Below are positions 53,713 through 61,559 of a stretch of DNA of 64,000 nucleotides, one piece after another. The stretch comes from Longimicrobium terrae (GTDB lineage: Bacteria; Gemmatimonadota; Gemmatimonadetes; Longimicrobiales; Longimicrobiaceae). The stretch spans positions 112,412 through 176,411 of the forward strand of contig NZ_JACHIA010000013.1 of the NCBI RefSeq assembly GCF_014202995.1, given 5' to 3'. Below the pieces are notes generated by a model. The model did no database searches and was not told where the DNA came from. It saw only the letters and a program-made list of their open reading frames with translations. Position 1 is the first letter of the stretch; each line of letters starts with the position of its first letter. The translations under genes were made by a program, and so were the position numbers.

Positions 53713-54912
53713 CTAGTCCCGCCGCGCACCCTGGGCGATCCAGCGGCCCAGAAGGACGCGTTCCGCGTCGGAAATGTGCGTCTTGTTGGCGGGCGGCATC
53801 GTCTTTGTTTCTACCGCGCGCACGCGGATGCGCTCCACGCGGGCGATGATCTGCTCCGGGGTTTCGAACGCCACGCCGGCCGGCGCGGGGCCGAAGGTGC
53901 GGTCCGCCGGGTCCGCGGAGTGGCAGACGGCGCAGCGCTTCTGGATGACGGCGTTGGCCTGCGCGAACGTCACCGGCCCCGCCGCGTCCGGCGCGACCGA
54001 GGCGCTGGAGCGCGCGGGGCGCACGGTGAACAGCGCGAGCGCGCCCAGCGTGGCGGCAAAGGTCGCGGCGAGCGCCGGCTTCCAGCGGGGCCAGCCGAAG
54101 CGGACGTTGAGGATGTGGCGCGCCGTGGCCCCGCCCAGCACCAGAATCCCGAGCAGGACCCAGCTCAACCGGTGCGAGTACAGGTCGCTGAAGTGGCTGC
54201 TCACCATCAGCACGATGACGGGAAAGGTCATGTAGTTGTTGTGGATGGACCTTTCCTTGGCGCGCTTGGCGGGCGCGGTGTCCGGGAGTTCGCCGCGCTC
54301 CACGGCCGCCACCAGCGACCGCTGCGAGGGCATGATCACGCGGAACACGTTGCCCGCCATCAGCGTGCCCAGCATGGCGCCCACGTGCAGATACGCCGCG
54401 CGCCCGCTCAGCAGGTGCGTGAGCGCATAGGCGACGGCCAGCACCAGCCCCAGGCCCAGCACGGCGCCCATCCTCCCCATGCGCGAAATCAGCCGGCCCA
54501 GAAAGAAGTCGTACGCCAGCCACGCGGCCACGATGCTTCCCGCGGCGACGGCCACGGCCTGCCCAGGCGTAAGATCCGCCACGGCCGGGTCAATGAGCAG
54601 CGCGCCGCCGCTGGCGTAGTAGACCACGATGAGCAGCGCCGCGCCGGTGAGCCAGGTGGTGTACGCCTGCCACTTGAACCAGTGCAGCGGGCGGTCGCGG
54701 TCCCATCCGCCGAGGTCCTTTTCCATGAAGTAGAATCCGCCGCTGTGCAGCAGCCAGATCTCACCCTGGATCCCTGGCTTTCCCGTCTTGGACGGCTGGA
54801 GGTTGCGGTCCAGCCAGTTCCACAGCATGGAGTTGCCGATCCACATGATGCCGGCGATGACGTGCATCCAGCGGAAGACCAGGTCCAGCAGTTCGCGAAT
54901 GGCGGGGCTCAT
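53713..54912 (-). CDS. puuD: PuuD-type membrane urate hydroxylase with cytochrome c domain
   Basis: A 399-residue protein that oxidises urate to 5-hydroxyisourate and passes electrons to the respiratory chain through haem c; it replaces soluble uricase. The N-terminal ~300 residues form about eight membrane helices, starting with FRWMHVIAGIMWIGNSML and SGGFYFMEKDLGGWD. A cytochrome c domain follows (about 320-399), with CAVCH and an axial Met in KTMPPANKTH. It is downstream of uraH on the same strand, 30 bases apart, in pathway order with the rest of the urate-to-ureidoglycolate genes. Confidence 0.93.
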   Translation of the reverse strand: MSPAIRELLDLVFRWMHVIAGIMWIGNSMLWNWLDRNLQPSKTGKPGIQGEIWLLHSGGFYFMEKDLGGWDRDRPLHWFKWQAYTTWLTGAALLIVVYYASGGALLIDPAVADLTPGQAVAVAAGSIVAAWLAYDFFLGRLISRMGRMGAVLGLGLVLAVAYALTHLLSGRAAYLHVGAMLGTLMAGNVFRVIMPSQRSLVAAVERGELPDTAPAKRAKERSIHNNYMTFPVIVLMVSSHFSDLYSHRLSWVLLGILVLGGATARHILNVRFGWPRWKPALAATFAATLGALALFTVRPARSSASVAPDAAGPVTFAQANAVIQKRCAVCHSADPADRTFGPAPAGVAFETPEQIIARVERIRVRAVETKTMPPANKTHISDAERVLLGRWIAQGARRD

Positions 54913-54942
54913 GAGCGGGGGCAGTGCGAGCGGGGCGGCATG

Positions 54943-55284
54943 TCAGCTTCCGCGGTAGGTGGAGTAGCCGAACGGATTCAGCAGCAGCGGCACGTGGTAG
55001 TGCTCGCCCGCCGCGCGGACCTCGAACAGGATGGCGACTTCGGGATAGAACGCGTCCACGCCGCTGGCCGCGAAGTACGCGCCGGTGTGAAAGGTGAGGC
55101 GGTACGTGCCCGGCTGCACCGGCTGGCCGGCGGGGAGCAGCTCGCGCAGGCGCCCGTCGGCATCCGTGGCGCCCCGGCCCAGGACGTGGGATGCGCCGCC
55201 CTCGACCCACTCCAGCACGATGGCGACGTTCTGCGCCGGCCGGCCGCGGGAGGTGTCGAGGACGTGGGTGGTGATGGCGCTCAT
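54943..55284 (-). CDS. uraH: 5-Hydroxyisourate hydrolase
   Basis: A 113-residue transthyretin-like protein that hydrolyses 5-hydroxyisourate to OHCU. The N-terminal ITTHVLDTSRGRPA carries the active-site His, an Arg (RLTFHTG region) follows, and the protein ends in the family hallmark YSTYRGS. Length is typical. It lies between puuD and uraD, matching the order of reactions. Confidence 0.96.
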   Translation of the reverse strand: MSAITTHVLDTSRGRPAQNVAIVLEWVEGGASHVLGRGATDADGRLRELLPAGQPVQPGTYRLTFHTGAYFAASGVDAFYPEVAILFEVRAAGEHYHVPLLLNPFGYSTYRGS

Positions 55285-55339
55285 GAGCAGACGTTGGGAT
55301 GTGGAGTCGCGGAACCGCCGGGGCAGTGGCGGGCGGTTG

Positions 55340-55568
55340 AAAATACAACAATAACGGCGCGAAGTCTGCCTTCGCGCCGCGCGCAGCCGGTTCACGCCGT
55401 TCCCGGAATCCGGGCGCGTAGATGCGGCCAGTGCCGATGCGGGATCCCACGAGCGCGGGTGATCGCAATCCGATCTGTCCACCGAATCATCCCGCCCGCG
55501 CGGAGGCGGCCGCCGCAGTCCGCGCAGGCGGACTTTGTGCCTTTCCAGCGGCGAATTCATTCGCTCCT
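55340..55568. repeat. Intergenic repeat family B units between uraH and uraD
   Basis: Two parts of the same family as 13203-13402. A degenerate one at ~55340-55376 (AACAATAACGGCGCGAAG, TCTGCCTTCGCGCC) and a good one at 55516-55568 (AGTCCGC-GCAG-GCGGACT, then GCGGCGAATTCATTCGCTC). They fill most of the 422-bp space 55285-55706, which otherwise shows nothing and splits the purine gene set into two probable transcripts. Confidence 0.75.
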
Positions 55569-55706
55569 GGATGTATCGGGCCGCGCCGGATCCCCCGTTC
55601 CGCACCGGCACTCTCTCCCGCATATCCCGTCACCGCTCGCCATCCACGGCGCGCGATCCACGGCGCCGCGATCGGCCAAGGCACGGCCGTGGATCATCCA
55701 GAACCG

Positions 55707-56216
55707 CTACGTGGCGAGGAGCTTCTCCAGGCGGATGCGGGTGATCTTGCGCTGTTCCTCGGCGGCGACGCGGATTTCGGCGTCGGGCGCGTTGCCCAGG
55801 CGGCCGGTGAGGATCTCCAGCATCTCATCCGCCGACTTGCCCGTGGCGCAGACGATGTAGATGAACCCGAAGCGCGCCTCGTACGTACGGTTCCCCTCTG
55901 CCAGCGCGGCCTGCGTGGCCTCCGCGGCGGTCATCATTCCCGCCTGCTCCCCGGACGACCACGCCTGCTCGCGGTCCGTCTGCCCGGCCTGCGCCTTTCG
56001 CTCGCCGATCTTGGGATGGCTGCGGAACGCCTCGCGCCAGTCCTCCTCATCCAGCGCCCACCACGCCTCGTCCGCGCGCCGCAGCAGCGAGTCCGCGTCG
56101 GCGAACGGGCGCGCATCCACCATCGAACGAGCCCACGCGCGCGACCCGCAGCAGGTGAGCAGCTCGCGCGCGGCGTCCTCCGCCGGAAGCGCGTTGAGCC
56201 GCGCGAGACCGCTCAC
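55707..56216 (-). CDS. uraD: OHCU decarboxylase
   Basis: A 169-residue OHCU decarboxylase that turns OHCU into S-allantoin. Landmarks are LNALPAEDAARELLTCCGSR, WREAFRSHPKIGERK (catalytic His) and FIYIVCATGKSADEML. A GTG start at 56216 is chosen because it overlaps the allantoicase stop (GTGA) and gives the standard length; the frame continues upstream but inside the alc gene. It is the last gene of an alc-uraD run. Confidence 0.92.
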   Translation of the reverse strand: MSGLARLNALPAEDAARELLTCCGSRAWARSMVDARPFADADSLLRRADEAWWALDEEDWREAFRSHPKIGERKAQAGQTDREQAWSSGEQAGMMTAAEATQAALAEGNRTYEARFGFIYIVCATGKSADEMLEILTGRLGNAPDAEIRVAAEEQRKITRIRLEKLLAT

Positions 56217-57214
56217 CGCGCCGACTCCGCCAGCGTGCCGAACAGCCGCAGCCGCGCCACGCCGCCGTCGGGAAAGATGTTGATGCGGGCGTGGGTGGCC
56301 TCGCCCGCGGGGAGCACCTCGTCCTCGAAGCGGTAGCGCGTGTGCGGATGCAGGCGCGTTTCGGGGAGCAGCGGCTTCCACGGCGCGTCCGCCGCCGTCA
56401 ACTGGCGCACCGTGGCGCCGGGCAGGTTAGCCACTTCCAGCGTGCAGCGGTCCGGCGCGTTGCCCTTGAAGTAGTCCGTATCCAGCTCCACGCGGTGAAT
56501 CGCTCCCGCCGCGGCCAGGCGGATGATGCTCCAGTCGTACCCGGGACCGCGGCGGCGGCGCGTTTCCCATCCATCGCCCATGAACAGCGAGCGGCCGGGA
56601 AGGATCAGGTTCTGCCGGTCGCCGTAGAACATGTTGCTGCACGCCATCGCCCATCCGCCGTTTTCCAGCGCGGCCAGGTCCACCTCGCCGCCGCCGCGCG
56701 CAAACCGCGTCCACGCGGGAACGACCTCGCCGTGCACGCGCAGCCGCGCCACGCCGCCGTCCGGGTAGATGTGCAGGCGCAGGTGCGTGATGCGCTGTTC
56801 CGAATACACGGGAAAGCGGTTGCGGCTGTCGCCTTCCAGCGCCGACTTGGGAAGGATCTCCTCCCACGACGCGGTCTCCAGCTGCTCCAGCGATGGCGTG
56901 CCCGGTACGTTGGCGGCCTCGATGGAGCAGTGTTCGGGATAGTTGCCGCGAAAGAAGCTGGTGTCCACCACCACGCCGCGCACGATGCCCGGCACGCCCA
57001 GGCGGATGAGCGCCCAGTCGTGGTCCCGCGAGTGGCGGCGCGTTTCCCAGCCGTCCATCCACTTGCCGCGCTCCGTGTACTCGTCCTGCCGCCACTCCGC
57101 CGGCCCGGGCTTCAGCAGCCCTTCCTTGGGGGCAAAGAACTCATCGTTTGCCGCCAGCACGGCGCCGCCCAGCCGCTCGGAGGCAAGGTCCGCCAGATCC
57201 TCGAAGTCAATCAT
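56213..57214 (-). CDS. alc: Allantoicase
   Basis: A 333-residue enzyme that splits allantoate into ureidoglycolate and urea. It has the two repeated allantoicase domains. Each carries GWETRRxRxxxxDWxIIRL-type and IYPDGGVARLR/IFPDGGVARLR sequences (about 50-170 and 215-330). N-terminal FEDLADLASERLGG and ANDEFFAPKE are typical. It overlaps allB by one base and uraD by four, so allB-alc-uraD are translated together. Confidence 0.96.
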   Translation of the reverse strand: MIDFEDLADLASERLGGAVLAANDEFFAPKEGLLKPGPAEWRQDEYTERGKWMDGWETRRHSRDHDWALIRLGVPGIVRGVVVDTSFFRGNYPEHCSIEAANVPGTPSLEQLETASWEEILPKSALEGDSRNRFPVYSEQRITHLRLHIYPDGGVARLRVHGEVVPAWTRFARGGGEVDLAALENGGWAMACSNMFYGDRQNLILPGRSLFMGDGWETRRRRGPGYDWSIIRLAAAGAIHRVELDTDYFKGNAPDRCTLEVANLPGATVRQLTAADAPWKPLLPETRLHPHTRYRFEDEVLPAGEATHARINIFPDGGVARLRLFGTLAESAR

Positions 57215-58572
57215 CAGCGATCGCGAAGAAGGGTGCGTCCGGCCGGCTCAGGGGCGAAGCGGCCATCGTGGTACACGCGCTGCCCCCGAACGTACGTCGA
57301 GCGCACCACGCCGGAAAAGGAGCCGCCCGCGTACGGCGTCACGGGATGGCGGTGATGAAGGGCGTCCGCGTCCACCGTGAACGTGGCGTCCGGGTCCCAG
57401 ACCACCAGGTCCGCGTCCCATCCGGCGGCGATGGCGCCCTTGCGCCCGGCCAGCCCGGCGAGGCGCGCGGGGGCCGCGCTCATCCACTCCGCCACCCGTT
57501 CGGGGCCCAGGCCGCGCGCCCGCGCCCCGGTCCACACGACGGGGAGCCCCAGCTGCAGCGACGCGATTCCGCCCCACGCGGCGAACCAGTCGCCCGCGTC
57601 CCGCCCCTTCATGTGCGGCGGGCAGGGAGAGTGGTCGGACGCCACCAGGTCCAGCGCGCCCGAGGCCAGCGCGTCCCACAGCGCCGCGCGGGTGTGCTCG
57701 CCGCGGATGGGCGGGGCGCACTTGAACTCGGTGGCGCCGTCCGCGATCTCGCCCGCGGCGAAGTGCAGGTAGTGCGGGCAGGTTTCCGCGGTGATGGGCA
57801 AGCCCTCCGCGCGCGCGGCGCGCAGCAGCGGCAGTCCCTCTTCCGTCGCCAGGTGGACGATGTGCACGCGCGTGCCGAACTCGCGGCACAGGCCGATCAT
57901 CACCCGGATCGCCTCGGTTTCCGCCAGCGCCGGTCGCGACGCGAGGTACGATGCGTAGGCGCGCGGATCGGCATTCACCGGGCGCTCCACCGCGTCCAGC
58001 ACGGCCGGCCACTCCGCGTGCACCAGCAGCGGCGCGCCGATCTCCGCCAGGACGGGCATGGCGGCGCGCAGCTCCGCCTCGCCCACGTTGCCGAATTCGT
58101 CCACGCCGGAGGGGGACAGAAAGCACTTGAAGCCAAAGACGCCCGCCTCCCACAGCGGCCGGATCTGGTCCGCGTTCCCCGGCACCAGTCCGCCCCAGAA
58201 GCCGACATCCACCGCACAGCGCGCCTCCGCCGCGCGCAGCTTCTGCCGCAGCCCGTCCGCGGAGGTCGTGGCGGGAATGCTGTTCAGCGGCATCTCGATG
58301 ACCGTCGTCACCCCGCCGGCGGCCGCGGCGCGGGTGGCGGTCGCGAAGCCTTCCCACTCGGTGCGGCCGGGCTCGTTGGCGTGCACGTGCGTATCCACGA
58401 GCCCCGGCATGAGCACGTCGTCGCCCGCGTCCACCACGTGCGCGCCGTCCGCGGGCGCGTCCCACGCCTCAACCGAGGCGATGCGGCCGCCAGCCACGCG
58501 GACGGCGGCGGCGCGGATGGCGTCCGGAAGCACCGCGCGGCGGGAGCGGATGAGGAGAACGGGACCGTTCAT
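57214..58572 (-). CDS. allB: Allantoinase
   Basis: A 452-residue amidohydrolase that opens allantoin to allantoate. The binuclear metal site is visible: DTHVHANEPGRTEWEG (HxH), the Lys in GFKCFLSPSG that is carbamylated in the family, VHAEWP and VHIVHLATEEG (His), and the Asp in ASDHSPCP. Related dihydropyrimidinases differ at these loops. It is first of the allB-alc-uraD set and 4 bases downstream of the membrane-protein gene at 58577. Confidence 0.94.
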   Translation of the reverse strand: MNGPVLLIRSRRAVLPDAIRAAAVRVAGGRIASVEAWDAPADGAHVVDAGDDVLMPGLVDTHVHANEPGRTEWEGFATATRAAAAGGVTTVIEMPLNSIPATTSADGLRQKLRAAEARCAVDVGFWGGLVPGNADQIRPLWEAGVFGFKCFLSPSGVDEFGNVGEAELRAAMPVLAEIGAPLLVHAEWPAVLDAVERPVNADPRAYASYLASRPALAETEAIRVMIGLCREFGTRVHIVHLATEEGLPLLRAARAEGLPITAETCPHYLHFAAGEIADGATEFKCAPPIRGEHTRAALWDALASGALDLVASDHSPCPPHMKGRDAGDWFAAWGGIASLQLGLPVVWTGARARGLGPERVAEWMSAAPARLAGLAGRKGAIAAGWDADLVVWDPDATFTVDADALHHRHPVTPYAGGSFSGVVRSTYVRGQRVYHDGRFAPEPAGRTLLRDR

Positions 58573-58576
58573 GGCG

Positions 58577-59206
58577 TCAGCCGATGGGAAGGCGGTACAT
58601 CCCGCTGGTGGGGCCGGGGATGAAGCCCATGCGGCGCAGGTAGTCGGAGTGCGCGTCGCTGCCGGGCTCGCTGCGGATTTCCGTCACGCCCAGCTCGCGA
58701 AAGAAGTCCGCCTGGTCGCGAAACAGGTAGGTGCCCGTCTTGAAGTCGCGGTACTGCGGAATCACGAAGTCCAGCAGCACGCGCAACCCGCCGTCCGGCT
58801 GGCGCTCGCCGATGAACAGCCCGGCCGGCACCATGTCGCGCAGCACGAAGAAGGTGACCTGCCCGTCCGCCGGCGTGTGCGAGAAGCGGGGGAGAAAACG
58901 GTGGATTTCGTCGCGGTGAAAATCCAGAAAGTAGCGCAGGTATTCCGCGTCGGGGCGCACGCGCAGGAGCTTGAAGTACTCCCGCGAGCCCAGCATCTGC
59001 CGCAGGTAGTACAGGTTGATGAACACGATGATCAGGTTGACGACCGCCACCGGGTACGCGTGGATCAGCACGCCGTACACGGTGAACGCGGCCGACCCCA
59101 CCAGATTGATCAGCCGCAGCCGCAGGATGGAGCTCATCATCAGCGAAATGGCGACCAGCACGCTCGCCACGTATCCCACGATCTCCAGCACCATCTTTGA
59201 ATCCAT
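58577..59206 (-). CDS. YgjV-like membrane protein with a C-terminal soluble domain
   Basis: A 209-residue protein. Three membrane helices fill the first ~75 residues (GYVASVLVAISLMMSSILRL and onward), in the style of YgjV and PnuC-like proteins. The rest (about 90-209) reads like a GNAT-type or sensor domain (VTFFVLRDMVPAGLFIGERQ). Function is unknown. It sits directly upstream of allB on the same strand, 4 bases away, so it is probably in the allantoin transcript. A transport-linked role is possible but unproven. Confidence 0.65.
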   Translation of the reverse strand: MDSKMVLEIVGYVASVLVAISLMMSSILRLRLINLVGSAAFTVYGVLIHAYPVAVVNLIIVFINLYYLRQMLGSREYFKLLRVRPDAEYLRYFLDFHRDEIHRFLPRFSHTPADGQVTFFVLRDMVPAGLFIGERQPDGGLRVLLDFVIPQYRDFKTGTYLFRDQADFFRELGVTEIRSEPGSDAHSDYLRRMGFIPGPTSGMYRLPIG

Positions 59207-59361
59207 GACCCTGACCCTGTATTTCCAAATCGGCCGGCCGCCTTGCGCGCCGCGCCCCCCGCGCTGCCGCCGCGGGACGGAATGATACCACCGCCGCCGC
59301 GTAACGGGAACGTGGGGCGTGGGTGAGGGGCCTTTCGTGGAACCGCGGCCGGGGGACCGGG

Positions 59362-59512
59362 GCGACTGAAGTCGCGGCAACAACGGCGCAAAGTCCGCCT
59401 GCGCGGACTGCGGCGGAAGTATCGGCGTGGGTCTGCGAGCCTGGCGCGTCGGCCGTCCGGGAGCGAATGAATTCGCCGCTGGAAAGGCACGAAGTCCGCC
59501 TGCGCGGACTGC
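59362..59512. repeat. Intergenic repeat family B units (two)
   Basis: 59362-59411 has GCGACT-GA-AGTCGC, GGCAACAACGGCGC and AGTCCGCCTGCGCGGACT. 59461-59512 has GAGCGAATGAATTCGCCGCT and again AGTCCGCCTGCGCGGACT. These are inverted versions of 13203-13402. They lie in the 971-bp gene-free stretch 59207-60177. Confidence 0.85.
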
Positions 59513-59657
59513 ATCGGCGGCTTCGGCGCGCGCGGCAGAGTTGCGCGGGCCGCCCTCCGCGCCAATGCGTCGTCCACCTCGAAGGAAGCGGCCCGCGCCC
59601 GCTCGGGACGACAGGCAATCGCCTCGCCTCGCATCGGGTCCGGCCGCCCCGCACCGT

Positions 59658-59906
59658 GTCATCCTGAGAAGGTGATGAGAAACCCAGTCCACCCTGGCTC
59701 AGACTGGCCCCAACGACGGCTCACGCCGTAAAGGCGTCATCCTGAGGCCCAGGCACGCCGGAACAGCCCTCGCGCGGGCCCCTGCGGGCCGAAGGATCTA
59801 CCCTTCGCTGCACCTGAGTTCGGGCGCGGCAGCGGCACGGAGCGCCGCAAGGGAACGCCGGCCCGGTGCGTGTCGCGACGTTGGCTCGGCGGAGAGCAGA
59901 TCCTTC
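59658..59906. repeat. Intergenic repeat family C (GTCATCCTGAG / GAAGGATCT)
   Basis: GTCATCCTGAG occurs at 59658 and 59736. GAAGGATCT at 59791-59799 is mirrored by AGATCCTTC at 59898-59906. Similar segments are familiar from intergenic DNA of this bacterial group, by my recollection. Within this stretch and its surroundings up to 60124 no gene is convincing. Confidence 0.5.
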
Positions 59907-60124
59907 GGTCGCGCATGACCTCGGCGTGACGGAGAGGCCGGCGCACGCCCTCTCAGGAATTACGCCCGTGGGCGCACATCGTCAGCGATCGCCATCGCCC
60001 AACGCAGTGCATCGACGCCGCCTGCGTATCGCCATCGACCATCAACCATCGTCACGCCACAGGGCGCGCGAGGCGGTTGCCGGGTCATGGGCGGCAGGGA
60101 CGAACCGGGGCGGGCGGACGCGAA

Positions 60125-60156
60125 GAGGCCCCGCATCCGGGTGGATGCGGGGCCTC
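60125..60156 (-). terminator. Terminator after the small gene at 60178
   Basis: A 14-bp perfect stem, GAGGCCCCGCATCC (60125-60138) with GGATGCGGGGCCTC (60143-60156). It lies 21 bases beyond the minus-strand stop at 60178. Confidence 0.8.
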
Positions 60157-60177
60157 GTTCACAGACGTTCAGCCGGT

Positions 60178-60447
60178 CTAGCGGGAGCCGTTACGCTCGC
60201 AGACCAGTTCCACCGCCTCGAGCAGAAGCTCCGGGGCAAGGCGGGGATAAAGGCTGGCGGCGCACTCCTCCACCTCGAGCCGCGTGGGCCCCGGGCGAAG
60301 CGAGGTACGGATGGCCTGCGCACGCGCCTCGCGCAGCACCCGCGCCGTTTCAACCGAGCGCCGCTTGAGCGACGCGGCCATCTCGGCCTGGAAATCGATC
60401 CCTGACAAACCCGACCTCCGGAGAGAGAACGTGAACTCGCTGCACAC
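60178..60447 (-). CDS. Small hypothetical protein
   Basis: An 89-residue, mostly helical protein (QAEMAASLKRRSVETARVLR, then YPRLAPELLLEAVELVCERN). No motif is recognised. A GTG at 60447 starts the frame; the internal ATG at 60381 would give 67 residues. The terminator just after its stop supports expression. Confidence 0.5.
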   Translation of the reverse strand: MCSEFTFSLRRSGLSGIDFQAEMAASLKRRSVETARVLREARAQAIRTSLRPGPTRLEVEECAASLYPRLAPELLLEAVELVCERNGSR

Positions 60448-60485
60448 AATCTAACACCCCCGGTCAAGGGGGGCGACCGCGGCCC

Positions 60486-61340
60486 TCACCCCGGCGCGGG
60501 CGCCACGGCCGCGTCGCCCGGTCCACCGCCGCGGCGATGCCACGCCCAGAACCCCGCCGTCGCCAGCCCCAGCACGGCCAGGTAGCTGAACGCACCCACC
60601 GCCTGCATCCGTCCGCGCAGCCCCTCATCCACCACCAGGGTCCACAATCCCGCTGTGTCTTTTCGCCCCACGGCCCAGTCGGCCAGGTTCCACGCCGCGT
60701 GCAGCCCGATGGGAAGCGCCAGCCCCCGCGACGCGACGGCCGCCATGCCGAACAGCAGCGCGCCGGGAACCACCCCCGTCAGGATCGCGGTGAGCGGCCA
60801 GCCGAACGCCAGATGGCTCAGCCCGAACGCCAGCGCCACGGCGGCCTGCGCCGGCCACAGCCCGAACCGGGCATGCAGCGAGCGGAGCGGGTATCCGCGG
60901 AACCCGAGTTCCTCCATGCAGGCGAGCGCCAGATACGTCGCCGCGGCCAGAACCGCCGCGTTCCCCCCCGCGCCGCCGGCCGGCTCCAGCCGGATGGGCC
61001 CCGCCAGCGCGGCCGACAGCCCCAGCTGCGCGGCGTACAGCCCGGCGCCGATCACCGCCCCGGCCGCCATCCTGCCCGCGCCGCCACGGCCCGGCCGCAC
61101 GCCCACGCTGTCCGCGCCGCGCCCTTCGCGCCGCAGAAACACGAGCGTCAGGCCCAGCACGCCCGCCGCGCTCACCGTGCCCCACACCAGCGACCGCAGC
61201 GGCGGCGGCACCATCCCCTGCGCGATTCCTCCGGCGCGCAGGATCACCATGTATCCGCCCCAGAACAGGGCGACTCGTCCGGCCACGGCTCCGCGGCGGG
61301 GAAGCGGCGCGGCGGAAGGGGCGGGTGCGGAAAGGGGCAT
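60486..61340 (-). CDS. CPBP-family intramembrane metalloprotease
   Basis: A 284-residue membrane protein with about seven helices. The CPBP (Rce1-like) site is complete: MEELGFRGYPL (EExxxR), FGLSHLAFGW and GLHAAWN. Family members cleave prenylated or other membrane peptides, and in bacteria some process or resist peptide bacteriocins. The target here is unknown. It stands between its small neighbour at 60178 and the ABC-F terminator, as a single gene. Confidence 0.88.
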   Translation of the reverse strand: MPLSAPAPSAAPLPRRGAVAGRVALFWGGYMVILRAGGIAQGMVPPPLRSLVWGTVSAAGVLGLTLVFLRREGRGADSVGVRPGRGGAGRMAAGAVIGAGLYAAQLGLSAALAGPIRLEPAGGAGGNAAVLAAATYLALACMEELGFRGYPLRSLHARFGLWPAQAAVALAFGLSHLAFGWPLTAILTGVVPGALLFGMAAVASRGLALPIGLHAAWNLADWAVGRKDTAGLWTLVVDEGLRGRMQAVGAFSYLAVLGLATAGFWAWHRRGGGPGDAAVAPAPG

Positions 61341-61503
61341 GAGGGCGGCGTCGGAGGGCGGGCGCGGCGTTCTGCGGCGTGCGGCGCCGCGCCGGAGCGT
61401 ACGGTGCGCCCCGCGGCGGGTTTCACGTGGGCCGCGGAACGTCCGATCCTGTCGCCCGAGGCAGGTGAATCCGTCGCGGCAACGGCGGCAGGCGGAACGA
61501 CAA

Positions 61504-61529
61504 AGCCCCGCGTCCGGGGACGCGGGGCT
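61504..61529 (-). terminator. Terminator of the ABC-F gene
   Basis: A 12-bp stem, AGCCCCGCGTCC (61504-61515) with GGACGCGGGGCT (61518-61529), and a 2-base loop. On the minus strand TTG follows. It lies 30 bases past the stop at 61560. Confidence 0.75.
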
Positions 61530-61559
61530 CCATTCATCGATCCCGGCAGAGCGCGGAAG

